Source: an uncultured Ilumatobacter sp. (GTDB lineage Bacteria; Actinomycetota; Acidimicrobiia; Acidimicrobiales; Ilumatobacteraceae). From it: a stretch of 13,212 bases of DNA. Positions 6,419-12,377 of this stretch are shown in pieces; the first letter of the stretch is position 1; each line of letters starts with the position of its first letter. A model generated the notes under the pieces. It did not search any database, was not told where the DNA came from, and worked only from the letters and a program-made list of their open reading frames with translations. The translations under genes were made by a program, and so were the position numbers. The DNA lies in the NCBI GenBank assembly GCA_937891565.1, contig CALAHA010000012.1, forward strand, positions 1-13,212, read 5' to 3'.

Positions 6419-7503
6419 CATCGCTGTCGCGTGCGGTTACTGATGCGAAGCTCCTGCTCACCTGTGGGCCAGGAGGAGTAGGCAAAACCACCATTGCCGC
6501 TGCGCTGGGTGTTGCAGCCGCTCGCGCTGGGCGCAAAACCGTCGTGGTCACCGTCGACCCTGCCCGACGGCTTGCAGACGCGCTCGGTCTCGGCAAAGAA
6601 ACAGCCACCGACGAACCACACCGTGTCGACCGCGTCACGGATCGGTCCGAAGGTGGCGAACTCTGGGCGCTGATGCTCGACGCCGAGCAGACCTTCGATC
6701 GGCTCGTCCGCGATCAGTCGCCATCCAAGAAGCAAGCTGACGCGGTTCTCAACAACCCTGTCTACCAGGCAATATCTGGCTCGCTGTCGGGTGCGCAGGA
6801 GTACATGGCCATTGAGCGGCTCCACCAACTACACACCAGCGGCGAGTGGGACCTGATCATTGTCGATACGCCGCCGTCGCGTCACGCCATCGACCTGCTT
6901 GAAGCGCCGGACCGCCTCGTTGGCTTCCTTGGACACCCCGTTTACCGTGCACTCACCGTTGGCCAGCGGGCTTTTGCGCGGGTGACCGATGCAGCTGCAT
7001 CGATGTTCCTCTGGGCGGTCAAGCGCCTCGCGGGCCCGCAGATTGTTGAAGACACGGTCAACTTCTTTCGGTCACTCGCAAATATCGAGGGTGGGCTCCG
7101 CAAGCGAGCCAAAGAGGTGTCGGCACTCCTGCGCGACAAAGACACGTGTTTCGTGGTCGTGTCGAGCCCCCGTGCCGAAGCTGTGGGCGAAGCCAGGCAT
7201 CTACTCGATGCGTTGCGGGCCAAAAACTTCCCGTTTGGCGGCCTCGTGGTCAACTTGATCCATCCGCTCCCCGAGGCACTCACTGCTGAAGATGCTGCGT
7301 TGCTCGCCGACCTCGATGATGGCCCACTCGCCGAGCAAGTTGCCTGGCACAGCGAACTCACCACTTTGGCCACTGCCGAGCGAGCCGAACTCGTCAGCCT
7401 CGAAGCGCTTGCAGGTGACGCACCGATTGTCGAACTGCCACTGCTCGACCACGACATTCACGACGTTCCGGGCCTGATCGACCTGTCGGCTCGCCTCGCC
7501 TGA
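6415..7503 (+). CDS. Get3/ArsA-like ATPase, second subunit (BagB-type)
   Basis: The partner SIMIBI ATPase, 362 aa, resembling mycobacterial Rv3680. Its Walker A is CGPGGVGKTT (17-26): the P-loop Lys24 is intact, but the signature-lysine position is Pro19. It continues with VDPARRLADALG (47-58), a conserved helical region AQEYMAIERLHQL (127-139) and the Walker-B/switch-II motif VDTPPSRHAIDLL (Asp151). Residues ~165-215 contain amphipathic and hydrophobic stretches (FLGHPVYRALTVGQRAF, MFLWAVKRLAG), the region where Get3-type proteins make the client-binding groove. There is no predicted membrane span or arsenite Cys cluster. Translation is coupled to the first subunit by a 4-bp ATGA overlap. 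The missing signature lysine here complements the missing P-loop lysine in the partner, so the pair should have one complete site. The client is unknown. Confidence 0.87.
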   Translation: MTSLSRAVTDAKLLLTCGPGGVGKTTIAAALGVAAARAGRKTVVVTVDPARRLADALGLGKETATDEPHRVDRVTDRSEGGELWALMLDAEQTFDRLVRDQSPSKKQADAVLNNPVYQAISGSLSGAQEYMAIERLHQLHTSGEWDLIIVDTPPSRHAIDLLEAPDRLVGFLGHPVYRALTVGQRAFARVTDAAASMFLWAVKRLAGPQIVEDTVNFFRSLANIEGGLRKRAKEVSALLRDKDTCFVVVSSPRAEAVGEARHLLDALRAKNFPFGGLVVNLIHPLPEALTAEDAALLADLDDGPLAEQVAWHSELTTLATAERAELVSLEALAGDAPIVELPLLDHDIHDVPGLIDLSARLA

Positions 7504-7545
7504 TTTCGCAACAGCGCTGGACGGCTTTGGGCCTTCTGGGCAACG

Positions 7546-7551
7546 TACAGT
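7546..7551 (+). promoter_or_regulatory. -10-like box for the serine hydrolase gene
   Basis: TACAGT ends 7 nt before the ATG at 7559, with no ribosome binding site, implying a leaderless mRNA. It is identical in the last five bases to the box before the small ORF at 166. A -35 is not evident. Confidence 0.35.
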
Positions 7552-7558
7552 TTGGGCT

Positions 7559-8554
7559 ATGACAAAGCTCGCACAACTGGTCGACGAACTCTTCGATCGC
7601 CCCGACGCCGAAGGGCACTCGCTGGCGCTGGTCATCCAACAGGGCGGCGCAGTCGTCGCCGAGCGTTACGGCACCCAACGGGCAAATGACTTCCAGCCCG
7701 CCGTCGAGCTCGACGCTGAATCGACGCTCATTTCGTGGAGCATGGCGAAGTCGATCACCCATGCAGCGATCGGCATCCTGGTCGCCGATGCAAGCATCGA
7801 TATCGACGCTCCAGCATCCGTTCCGGAATGGAAGGGAACCTCGAAGGAAGTGATCACCACGCTCCAGCTCCTCGAGATGCGATCCGGCCTGCACTTCATC
7901 GAGGACTACGTCGACGGCACAGCATCGAACTGCATCGAGATGCTCTTTGGCAACGCAGGGCCAAGCCACGCCGCATACGCAGCCAGCCAACCACTCGACC
8001 ACAAGCCCGGCAGCGTGTGGAACTACTCGTCGGGCACCACCAACATCATCTCCCGAATCATCGGCGACATCGTCAGCGGCGGCCCCGGCGGCGACCCTGT
8101 CGACCGAGAAGCAGCAATGCGTTCGTTCCTGTCAGAACGGCTCTTCACGCCGACCGGAATGGCCACGGCTGAGCCGAAGTTTGATGGTGCCGGTGACTTT
8201 GTTGGATCGTCGTACCTGTACGCGTCAGCACGGGACTTTGCCCGCTTCGGCGAGTTGTACCGTCACGACGGGGTGACTGACCTCGGTAAAGGCGCGCAGA
8301 TTCTGCCCGTTGGTTGGGCCGATCACGCTGCAGTGCAGGTCGCGACCGATGATGAGTCGGGTTTCGGCTACGGCCGGCACTGGTGGTCCTGGCCAGAGAT
8401 CCCTCGGAGCTATTCCTGCCACGGATATGAGGGACAGTTCATTGTTGTGGCACCAGAGTCCGAGGTGGTGCTCGTCCATCTGGGCAAGACCGACGTCTCG
8501 GTTGCGCCAGCGTTACGTGCCCGACTCGGCGGCTTGCTCCAGCAGCTCAACTGA
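7559..8554 (+). CDS. Beta-lactamase-fold serine hydrolase (class C/esterase/NylB-like)
   Basis: A 331-aa protein of the serine beta-lactamase-related (PF00144) superfamily, which includes class C beta-lactamases, DD-peptidases, esterases and 6-aminohexanoate-dimer hydrolase. The nucleophile motif is SMAK (Ser61-Lys64) in STLISWSMAKSIT. The second motif is NYSSGTTN with Tyr156, where the residue after YS is Ser instead of the Asn of penicillin-recognising enzymes. The third motif is HGYEG (288-292) in place of KTG. That combination points to an esterase or amide hydrolase, not a true beta-lactamase. No signal peptide is seen: the N-terminus MTKLAQLVDELFDRP is charged, so the protein is probably cytoplasmic. 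It lies 55 bp after the ATPase pair with its own apparent promoter. The substrate cannot be assigned. Confidence 0.85.
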   Translation: MTKLAQLVDELFDRPDAEGHSLALVIQQGGAVVAERYGTQRANDFQPAVELDAESTLISWSMAKSITHAAIGILVADASIDIDAPASVPEWKGTSKEVITTLQLLEMRSGLHFIEDYVDGTASNCIEMLFGNAGPSHAAYAASQPLDHKPGSVWNYSSGTTNIISRIIGDIVSGGPGGDPVDREAAMRSFLSERLFTPTGMATAEPKFDGAGDFVGSSYLYASARDFARFGELYRHDGVTDLGKGAQILPVGWADHAAVQVATDDESGFGYGRHWWSWPEIPRSYSCHGYEGQFIVVAPESEVVLVHLGKTDVSVAPALRARLGGLLQQLN

Positions 8555-8615
8555 GTGAGCGCGTCAGAGTGGTGATTTGGCCGAAAATGTTTATCCGGAC
8601 CCTCGTGCATCAGAT

Positions 8616-8620
8616 AGGAA
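8616..8620 (+). promoter_or_regulatory. Ribosome binding site of the membrane protein gene
   Basis: AGGAA (8616-8620) lies 6 nt before GTG 8627, which fixes that start. It is the clearest Shine-Dalgarno sequence in the second half of the window, where most genes appear leaderless or coupled. Confidence 0.55.
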
Positions 8621-8626
8621 GTACAG

Positions 8627-9976
8627 GTGACCAAGGATGAGGGATCGAAGGCGACTGGCGCCTACGACAAAACAAATGAGATGCAGCGTGCGCTGTTGGG
8701 GACTGGCGAGCTGCCGATCCTGCCGCTGAAAATCGCTCAGAAGCCCCGAATCCGTCCAATCCGTTTCGGAATCAAGATGGCGCTTTTTGCCCTGGTGCTG
8801 TGGTTCGTTGTTGGACTGCTGCCACAGTTCATCAAAGCCGCCACCGAGCTTCGCAACCTCAATCCGTTCCTCCTCGTGCTGGGCTTTGCGCTCGAGATTA
8901 TTGCGTTGTACTTCTATTCGCTGCTCACACGAGCGGCCCTCGGCGAGGCCGCTGCCCCGTTGTCGGGTATGCGTATGTTCCGCATCCAGTTGTCGACTCG
9001 CGCGCTGACCAACGTCGTGCCGGGCGGTAACGCCGCCGGGAGCGCACTCGGTTACCGACTGTTGACTCTCTCTGGCGTCAAAGGGCCAGACGCTGGCTTC
9101 GCATTGGCCACTGCAGGCATCGGTTCAGCTGTCGTACTCAACCTGGTGTTCTGGGTCGGCCTGATCGTGTCGGTGCCGCGACGCGGCGTCAACCCGATCT
9201 ACGGAAGTGCTGCCCTGATGGGCATCATCGTGATCGGTATTGCCGCGTTCCTGGTGATTGGCATTATGGAAGGCCAGGGACGATCAGAGCGTGTGATCCG
9301 CTGGCTGGCCCGCCGCCTTCGTATGGACGAAGACCGATTGGCCACGGCGCTCCATCGCATCGCTGAACGGCTCGAGGAACTCATCAGCGATCGCGCCCTG
9401 CTGAAGCGAGTCGTCGTCTTCGCCTTACTCAACTGGCTCATCGACGCTGCAGCCCTCTGGGTGTTCCTACGAGCATTCGGCGGCAGCCTGGATATCGATG
9501 CGCTGATTGTTGCATTCGGCCTCGCAAACCTGCTCGCCGCTGTACCGATCACGCCGGGTGGCCTCGGCTACGTCGACTTGACCTACGTCGCCGTTCTGGT
9601 CGGCTTCGGCCTGACGCAGAACACGGCGACTCTGGGTGTCGCGGCATACCGCTTCGCCCAGTTTTTCTTCCCGATTTTCCTCGGTGCGTTGGCATATGCC
9701 TCGCTCAGGTTCGGACCCTGGAAGATTGAGAAACGCGATCGTTTGGCGCGTCTCCGCGACTTGGCTTCAAGCGGCTCCGCATCGCAGGAGTCGACGATTG
9801 ACTTTGCGCTGCGATTCGGCCGCAGGCTCACTGGGTTGCAGCTGGGCGAGCCGCTCGACGACGAGCAGCGTGCCCGGCTTGGCACCGGCGACTTCCTGAA
9901 CGACGACTCATCAGATGCTCTCTCGCCGGATGACAAGACCAATGATGGCGGTCATATTGTCGAGGCGGCCGACTGA
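8627..9976 (+). CDS. LPG-synthase-TM / UPF0104 family integral membrane protein
   Basis: A 449-aa polytopic membrane protein matching the flippase-like domain of lysylphosphatidylglycerol synthase (PF03706; the UPF0104 or YbhN/AglD2-type group). Hydrophobic segments lie at about 46-69, 79-100, 153-184, 191-213, 260-284, 290-330 and 341-361. Two family-typical re-entrant motifs are visible, VPGGNAAGSALGYR (131-144) and TPGGLGYVDL (309-318). There is no C-terminal aminoacyltransferase domain, so it is not a full MprF. Members of this group are thought to handle or flip lipids or lipid-linked sugars, but its substrate is unknown. A cytoplasmic basic/amphipathic stretch (~365-400) and an acidic, Asp/Ser-rich tail (~408-449) follow the last span. 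The start is GTG 8627 with AGGAA 6 nt upstream. It is 72 bp after the hydrolase and 18 bp before the MaoC gene. Confidence 0.85.
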   Translation: MTKDEGSKATGAYDKTNEMQRALLGTGELPILPLKIAQKPRIRPIRFGIKMALFALVLWFVVGLLPQFIKAATELRNLNPFLLVLGFALEIIALYFYSLLTRAALGEAAAPLSGMRMFRIQLSTRALTNVVPGGNAAGSALGYRLLTLSGVKGPDAGFALATAGIGSAVVLNLVFWVGLIVSVPRRGVNPIYGSAALMGIIVIGIAAFLVIGIMEGQGRSERVIRWLARRLRMDEDRLATALHRIAERLEELISDRALLKRVVVFALLNWLIDAAALWVFLRAFGGSLDIDALIVAFGLANLLAAVPITPGGLGYVDLTYVAVLVGFGLTQNTATLGVAAYRFAQFFFPIFLGALAYASLRFGPWKIEKRDRLARLRDLASSGSASQESTIDFALRFGRRLTGLQLGEPLDDEQRARLGTGDFLNDDSSDALSPDDKTNDGGHIVEAAD

Positions 9977-9986
9977 CGGATACGGT
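9957..9986 (+). promoter_or_regulatory. Putative promoter of the MaoC-methyltransferase-mutY unit
   Basis: TTGTCG (9957-9962) and TACGGT (9981-9986) have an 18-nt spacer, and the -10-like box ends 8 nt before ATG 9995. The -35 lies inside the 3' end of the preceding membrane-protein gene. Spacing matches the TTGTTG-18-CACAGT arrangement before the small ORF at 166. Confidence 0.4.
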
Positions 9987-9994
9987 CGCGATTC

Positions 9995-10510
9995 ATGACG
10001 ACCTATGAACGCCCATTCGGCAAGTACCTCGAAGACTTCACGCCCGGCGACATCTTGAAGCACTGGCCCGGCAAAACGATCACCGAATACGACGATCATC
10101 TGTTCTGCATGATCACGATGAACCATCACCCGTTGCACACCAACGATTGGTTCGCCGCCGAATCGGTGCAAGGGCGCAACGTTGTGGTCGGCAACCTGGT
10201 GTACAGCCTGGTGCTCGGCATGAGCGTGCCTGACGTCAGTGGTGCAGCGATTGCGAACCTCGAGGTCGAAACGCTGCAGCACAAGTTCCCCACGTTCCAT
10301 GGTGACACAATCCATGCTGAGACCCGCGTCCTCGAGGTGAAGGAATCAAAGTCGAAGCCCGATCGCGGCATCGTGACGGTCGAGACCAAGGGCTTCAATC
10401 AGGACGGCAAGGAAGTCTGCTATTTCAAGCGCAAGGTCCTGATCTGGAAGAAGGCTGCTGCGCCCGAGCGCAAGCGCCCATACGACGGCACCGATGCTTG
10501 GGCCGACTGA
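9995..10510 (+). CDS. MaoC-family (hotdog) acyl-CoA hydratase
   Basis: A 171-aa single-hotdog protein of the MaoC-like dehydratase family, which adds or removes water across enoyl-CoA double bonds. It opens with FGKYLEDFTPGDILKHWPGK and contains TMNHHPLHTNDWFA (41-54), the position of the (R)-hydratase motif. His48 is conserved, but the usual catalytic Asp is Asn43. Downstream are VVGNLVYSLVLGMSV (65-79) and ESKSKPDRGIVTVETKGFNQDGKEV, typical of the mesaconyl/itaconyl-CoA hydratase-like branch as I recall it. M. tuberculosis has a comparable gene beside a CitE-type lyase in its leucine-catabolism cluster. The presence here of an HMG-CoA lyase and a CitE-like lyase fits branched-chain or C5-dicarboxylate CoA metabolism. 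Its 3' end overlaps the methyltransferase start by 17 bp in another frame. Confidence 0.85.
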   Translation: MTTYERPFGKYLEDFTPGDILKHWPGKTITEYDDHLFCMITMNHHPLHTNDWFAAESVQGRNVVVGNLVYSLVLGMSVPDVSGAAIANLEVETLQHKFPTFHGDTIHAETRVLEVKESKSKPDRGIVTVETKGFNQDGKEVCYFKRKVLIWKKAAAPERKRPYDGTDAWAD

Positions 10511-11276
10511 TCACGAGCCGACCCGAACCGAGTTGGCCGGGTCCTTCGACGCAATAGCGGCGGCCTACGAACTCGGCCGCCCGGAGTATCCCGACGCGGT
10601 CCTCGACTGGTGGGATGAGCTCGGCGCGTTCGAACCCGGCCACTCGGTCCTCGACCTTGCCGCAGGCACCGGCAAGTTAACTCGACTGCTGCCGATCGTC
10701 TGTGAGCTGCACGCTGTCGAGCCGCTTGCCAACATGCGGAGCGAGTTCGTAGTGGCAGTCCCCGATGTCGATGTTCTCGCTGGGACGGCCGAACAAATTC
10801 CGTACCCGGACGACACGTTCGACACGGTGCTGGTTGCTCAGGCGTTCCACTGGTTTGATCAGGGGGTGGCGCTGGATGAGATTGCACGCGTTCTCAAGCC
10901 TGGAGGTGGGTTGGGTCTCGTATGGAACGAAGACGACAGCGCTGCTGCGCCGTGGCTTGCGAAGGTGGTCGGTGAGGAGCGCCTCGTGGCGGCTTCAACA
11001 ACGAGTACTGAGCGTCTTGTGGTCGAAGCGCTGGCGGGCCATGACGCGTTCGGCTCGGCCCAAGAGATGGAGTACCGCTGGGAGTTCGACACGACGATCG
11101 AACGGGTACTGGCTGATGTGCTGTCGCGCAGCTACGTCAGCTCGTTGCCTCCGGAGCAGTGCCTTGCGGTCTTGACTCGGACTCGTGAGTCGATCGAAGC
11201 CGAACTCGGCGCAGGTGTCGAATCGGTCGTACATCCGTACCGCACTGTCGCGTTTTGGGTACCGACAGCAGGGTGA
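10494..11276 (+). CDS. Class I SAM-dependent methyltransferase
   Basis: A 260-aa Rossmann-fold methyltransferase of the methyltransferase-11/UbiE-like group. Motif I is VLDLAAGTGKLTRLL (52-66, the glycine-rich SAM loop). The acidic residue that binds the SAM ribose is Glu76 in HAVEPLANM, and motif IV/V is FDTVLVAQAFHWF (109-121), a signature of a widespread group of small-molecule methyltransferases of unknown substrate. IARVLKPGGGLGLVW (130-144) is post-motif III. The C-terminal half is less conserved and likely sets substrate choice. ATG 10494 lies inside the MaoC gene and no ribosome binding site is visible, so coupling is likely. An in-frame TTG at 10533 is an alternative start. Its stop overlaps the mutY start by 4 bp (GTGA). 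Confidence 0.85.
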   Translation: MLGPTDHEPTRTELAGSFDAIAAAYELGRPEYPDAVLDWWDELGAFEPGHSVLDLAAGTGKLTRLLPIVCELHAVEPLANMRSEFVVAVPDVDVLAGTAEQIPYPDDTFDTVLVAQAFHWFDQGVALDEIARVLKPGGGLGLVWNEDDSAAAPWLAKVVGEERLVAASTTSTERLVVEALAGHDAFGSAQEMEYRWEFDTTIERVLADVLSRSYVSSLPPEQCLAVLTRTRESIEAELGAGVESVVHPYRTVAFWVPTAG

Positions 11277-12106
11277 ACAGCACGCCGATCGATGCCGGTG
11301 CTGTGCTGGCGTGGGGGCTCCCCCGAATGCGCGACTTGCCGTGGCGTAACGAGCGTGACCCGTGGCGCATCCTGGTCGCCGAGGTGATGCTGCAACAGAC
11401 GCAGGTCGAACGAGTCATTCCGAAGTGGATCGCCTTTCTCGATGCCTTTCCGACACCGCGAGAGTGCGCTGCAGCGCCGCTGGGCGAGGTTTTGCGGCTT
11501 TGGCAGGGGCTCGGCTACCCGCGGCGTGCCCGCAATCTGCATGCCACCGCAGCGTTCGTTGTCGAACACCACGATGGGTCGCTTCCTGACGGACTCAAAG
11601 ATTTGCTCGCCCTTCCTGGAATCGGCCCGTACACGGCGCGTGCGGTCTTGGCCTTTGCGTTCGAACGGGATGTCGCGGTAGTGGACACCAACATCGCGCG
11701 AATTTTGGCGCGCACGGCAGGGGAGCGGCTGACGCTCAAAGCCGCACAGGAGCGTGCCGATGCAGCTGTGCCGCTCGGCGATGGATGGGCGTGGAACCAA
11801 GTCATCATGGACCTTGGCGCCGGGCTTTGCCGGCCAACCCCGACATGCGCCAAGTGTCCACTTGTAGCGAGTTGTGCATGGAGCGCCGCTGGGCATCCCG
11901 ATCCGGATCCGGCCATTGGTTCGGCTGGTGTGAGCGGTAAGCAAGCCCGCTTCGAAGGAAGCCGTCGCCAAGCCCGTGGCAAGGTACTGAAGGCGCTCAA
12001 CAACGGTGCGCGACCCGCAGCGGACTTCGATCGACACATCGTCAGCAGCCTGCTGGCCGACGGCCTCATCGAACAATCCGGCACCACCCTCACCCTTCCA
12101 ACTTGA
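11273..12106 (+). CDS. mutY: A/G-specific adenine DNA glycosylase, short actinobacterial form
   Basis: MutY removes adenine mispaired with 8-oxoguanine. With GTG 11273 (GTGA overlap with the methyltransferase stop) it is 277 aa; the frame opens upstream at TTG 11255. In the 277-aa numbering the catalytic Glu37 lies in AEVMLQQTQ, the helix-hairpin-helix is LPGIGPYTARAVL with Tyr120 where endonuclease III has Lys, and Asp138 is in VDTNIARILAR. These mark a monofunctional glycosylase. The iron-sulphur motif has Cys186, Cys192, Cys195 and Cys201, that is C-x5-C-x2-C-x5-C, one residue shorter than the canonical x6 first gap. The NUDIX-like 8-oxoG-recognition domain of longer MutY proteins is absent; instead there is an actinobacterial tail (SRRQARGKVLKAL ... 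LLADGLIEQ). A 12-bp tandem repeat begins at the stop codon. Confidence 0.92.
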   Translation: MNSTPIDAGAVLAWGLPRMRDLPWRNERDPWRILVAEVMLQQTQVERVIPKWIAFLDAFPTPRECAAAPLGEVLRLWQGLGYPRRARNLHATAAFVVEHHDGSLPDGLKDLLALPGIGPYTARAVLAFAFERDVAVVDTNIARILARTAGERLTLKAAQERADAAVPLGDGWAWNQVIMDLGAGLCRPTPTCAKCPLVASCAWSAAGHPDPDPAIGSAGVSGKQARFEGSRRQARGKVLKALNNGARPAADFDRHIVSSLLADGLIEQSGTTLTLPT

Positions 12107-12147
12107 CCCCGCACCCGACCCCGCACCCGACCCCGCACCCGACCCCC
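12105..12147. repeat. C-rich 12-bp tandem repeat (minus-strand G-quadruplex motif)
   Basis: GACCCCGCACCC is repeated three times (12105-12116, 12117-12128, 12129-12140) and then decays (GACCCCCA...). It starts on the last two bases of the mutY stop codon. On the minus strand this gives seven G-runs of 3-5 separated by only 2-3 nt, a strong potential quadruplex. It is the left flank of the palindromic elements. Confidence 0.85.
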
Positions 12148-12152
12148 ACTCC

Positions 12153-12206
12153 CCGAAATGGAGACTGTCTCTCGTCATGAGCGCGTTGAAATGGTCTCCA
12201 TTTCGG
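12153..12206. repeat. Palindromic element, copy 1
   Basis: Perfect 13-bp inverted arms, CCGAAATGGAGAC (12153-12165) and GTCTCCATTTCGG (12194-12206), enclose a 28-nt centre that contains TCTCGTCATGAGCGCGTTGA. The centre is almost the same in copy 2 (two differences), so the whole unit, not only the arms, is repeated. It has no T-tract and is not a standard terminator. It could be a REP/MITE-like dispersed element or a structured RNA. Confidence 0.85.
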
Positions 12207-12219
12207 CGAACAGGTAGGT

Positions 12220-12283
12220 CTCACCCGAAATGGAGACTGTTTCTCGTCATGAGCGCGTTGAATTGGTCTCCATTTGGGGTGAG
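12220..12283. repeat. Palindromic element, copy 2
   Basis: A direct repeat of copy 1, offset by 72 bp. The 18-bp arms (12220-12237 and 12266-12283) have one mismatch and enclose a 28-nt centre differing from copy 1 at two positions. The right arm changes TTTCGG to TTTGGG and runs into the G-rich tandem repeat, while the left arm gains matching CTCAC, so pairing is kept and extended. Confidence 0.85.
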
Positions 12284-12318
12284 GCGCTGGGGTGAGGTGC
12301 TGGGGTGAGGTGCTGGGG
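12276..12318. repeat. G-rich 13-bp tandem repeat
   Basis: Three copies of GGGGTGAGGYGCT (12276-12288, 12289-12301, 12302-12314) plus a trailing GGGG (12315-12318). The first copy differs by one base. Four GGGG runs 9 nt apart make a possible but weaker plus-strand quadruplex. Its complement resembles the C-rich repeat at 12105, so the two flanks could partly pair around the palindromic units. Confidence 0.8.
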
Positions 12319-12363
12319 CAGACAGATGTGCGGGCCAATTACCGGTGGGTAGCTTGCGGGTTC

Positions 12364-12369
12364 TATCGT
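12364..12369 (+). promoter_or_regulatory. -10-like box for the CitE-like gene
   Basis: TATCGT ends 8 nt before ATG 12378, again fitting leaderless transcription. No ribosome binding site or clear -35 is seen. The 45 bp between the G-rich repeat and this box show nothing else recognisable. Confidence 0.35.
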
Positions 12370-12377
12370 CTGAGCCA

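Noticed and set aside
7559..8554. True class C beta-lactamase resistance gene
   Set aside because: It lacks a signal peptide, the YxN asparagine and a KTG motif; the family contains many esterases and amide hydrolases.
11132..12178. 348-aa open frame on the minus strand opposite mutY
   Set aside because: It lies antisense to mutY, which has all its catalytic motifs. The frame is Arg/Gly-rich with no recognisable domain, as expected for shadow frames in GC-rich DNA.
12153..12283. CRISPR array or insertion-sequence ends
   Set aside because: There are only two units, the conserved part includes the loop, no spacer-repeat pattern or cas gene is present, and no transposase or target duplication is visible.
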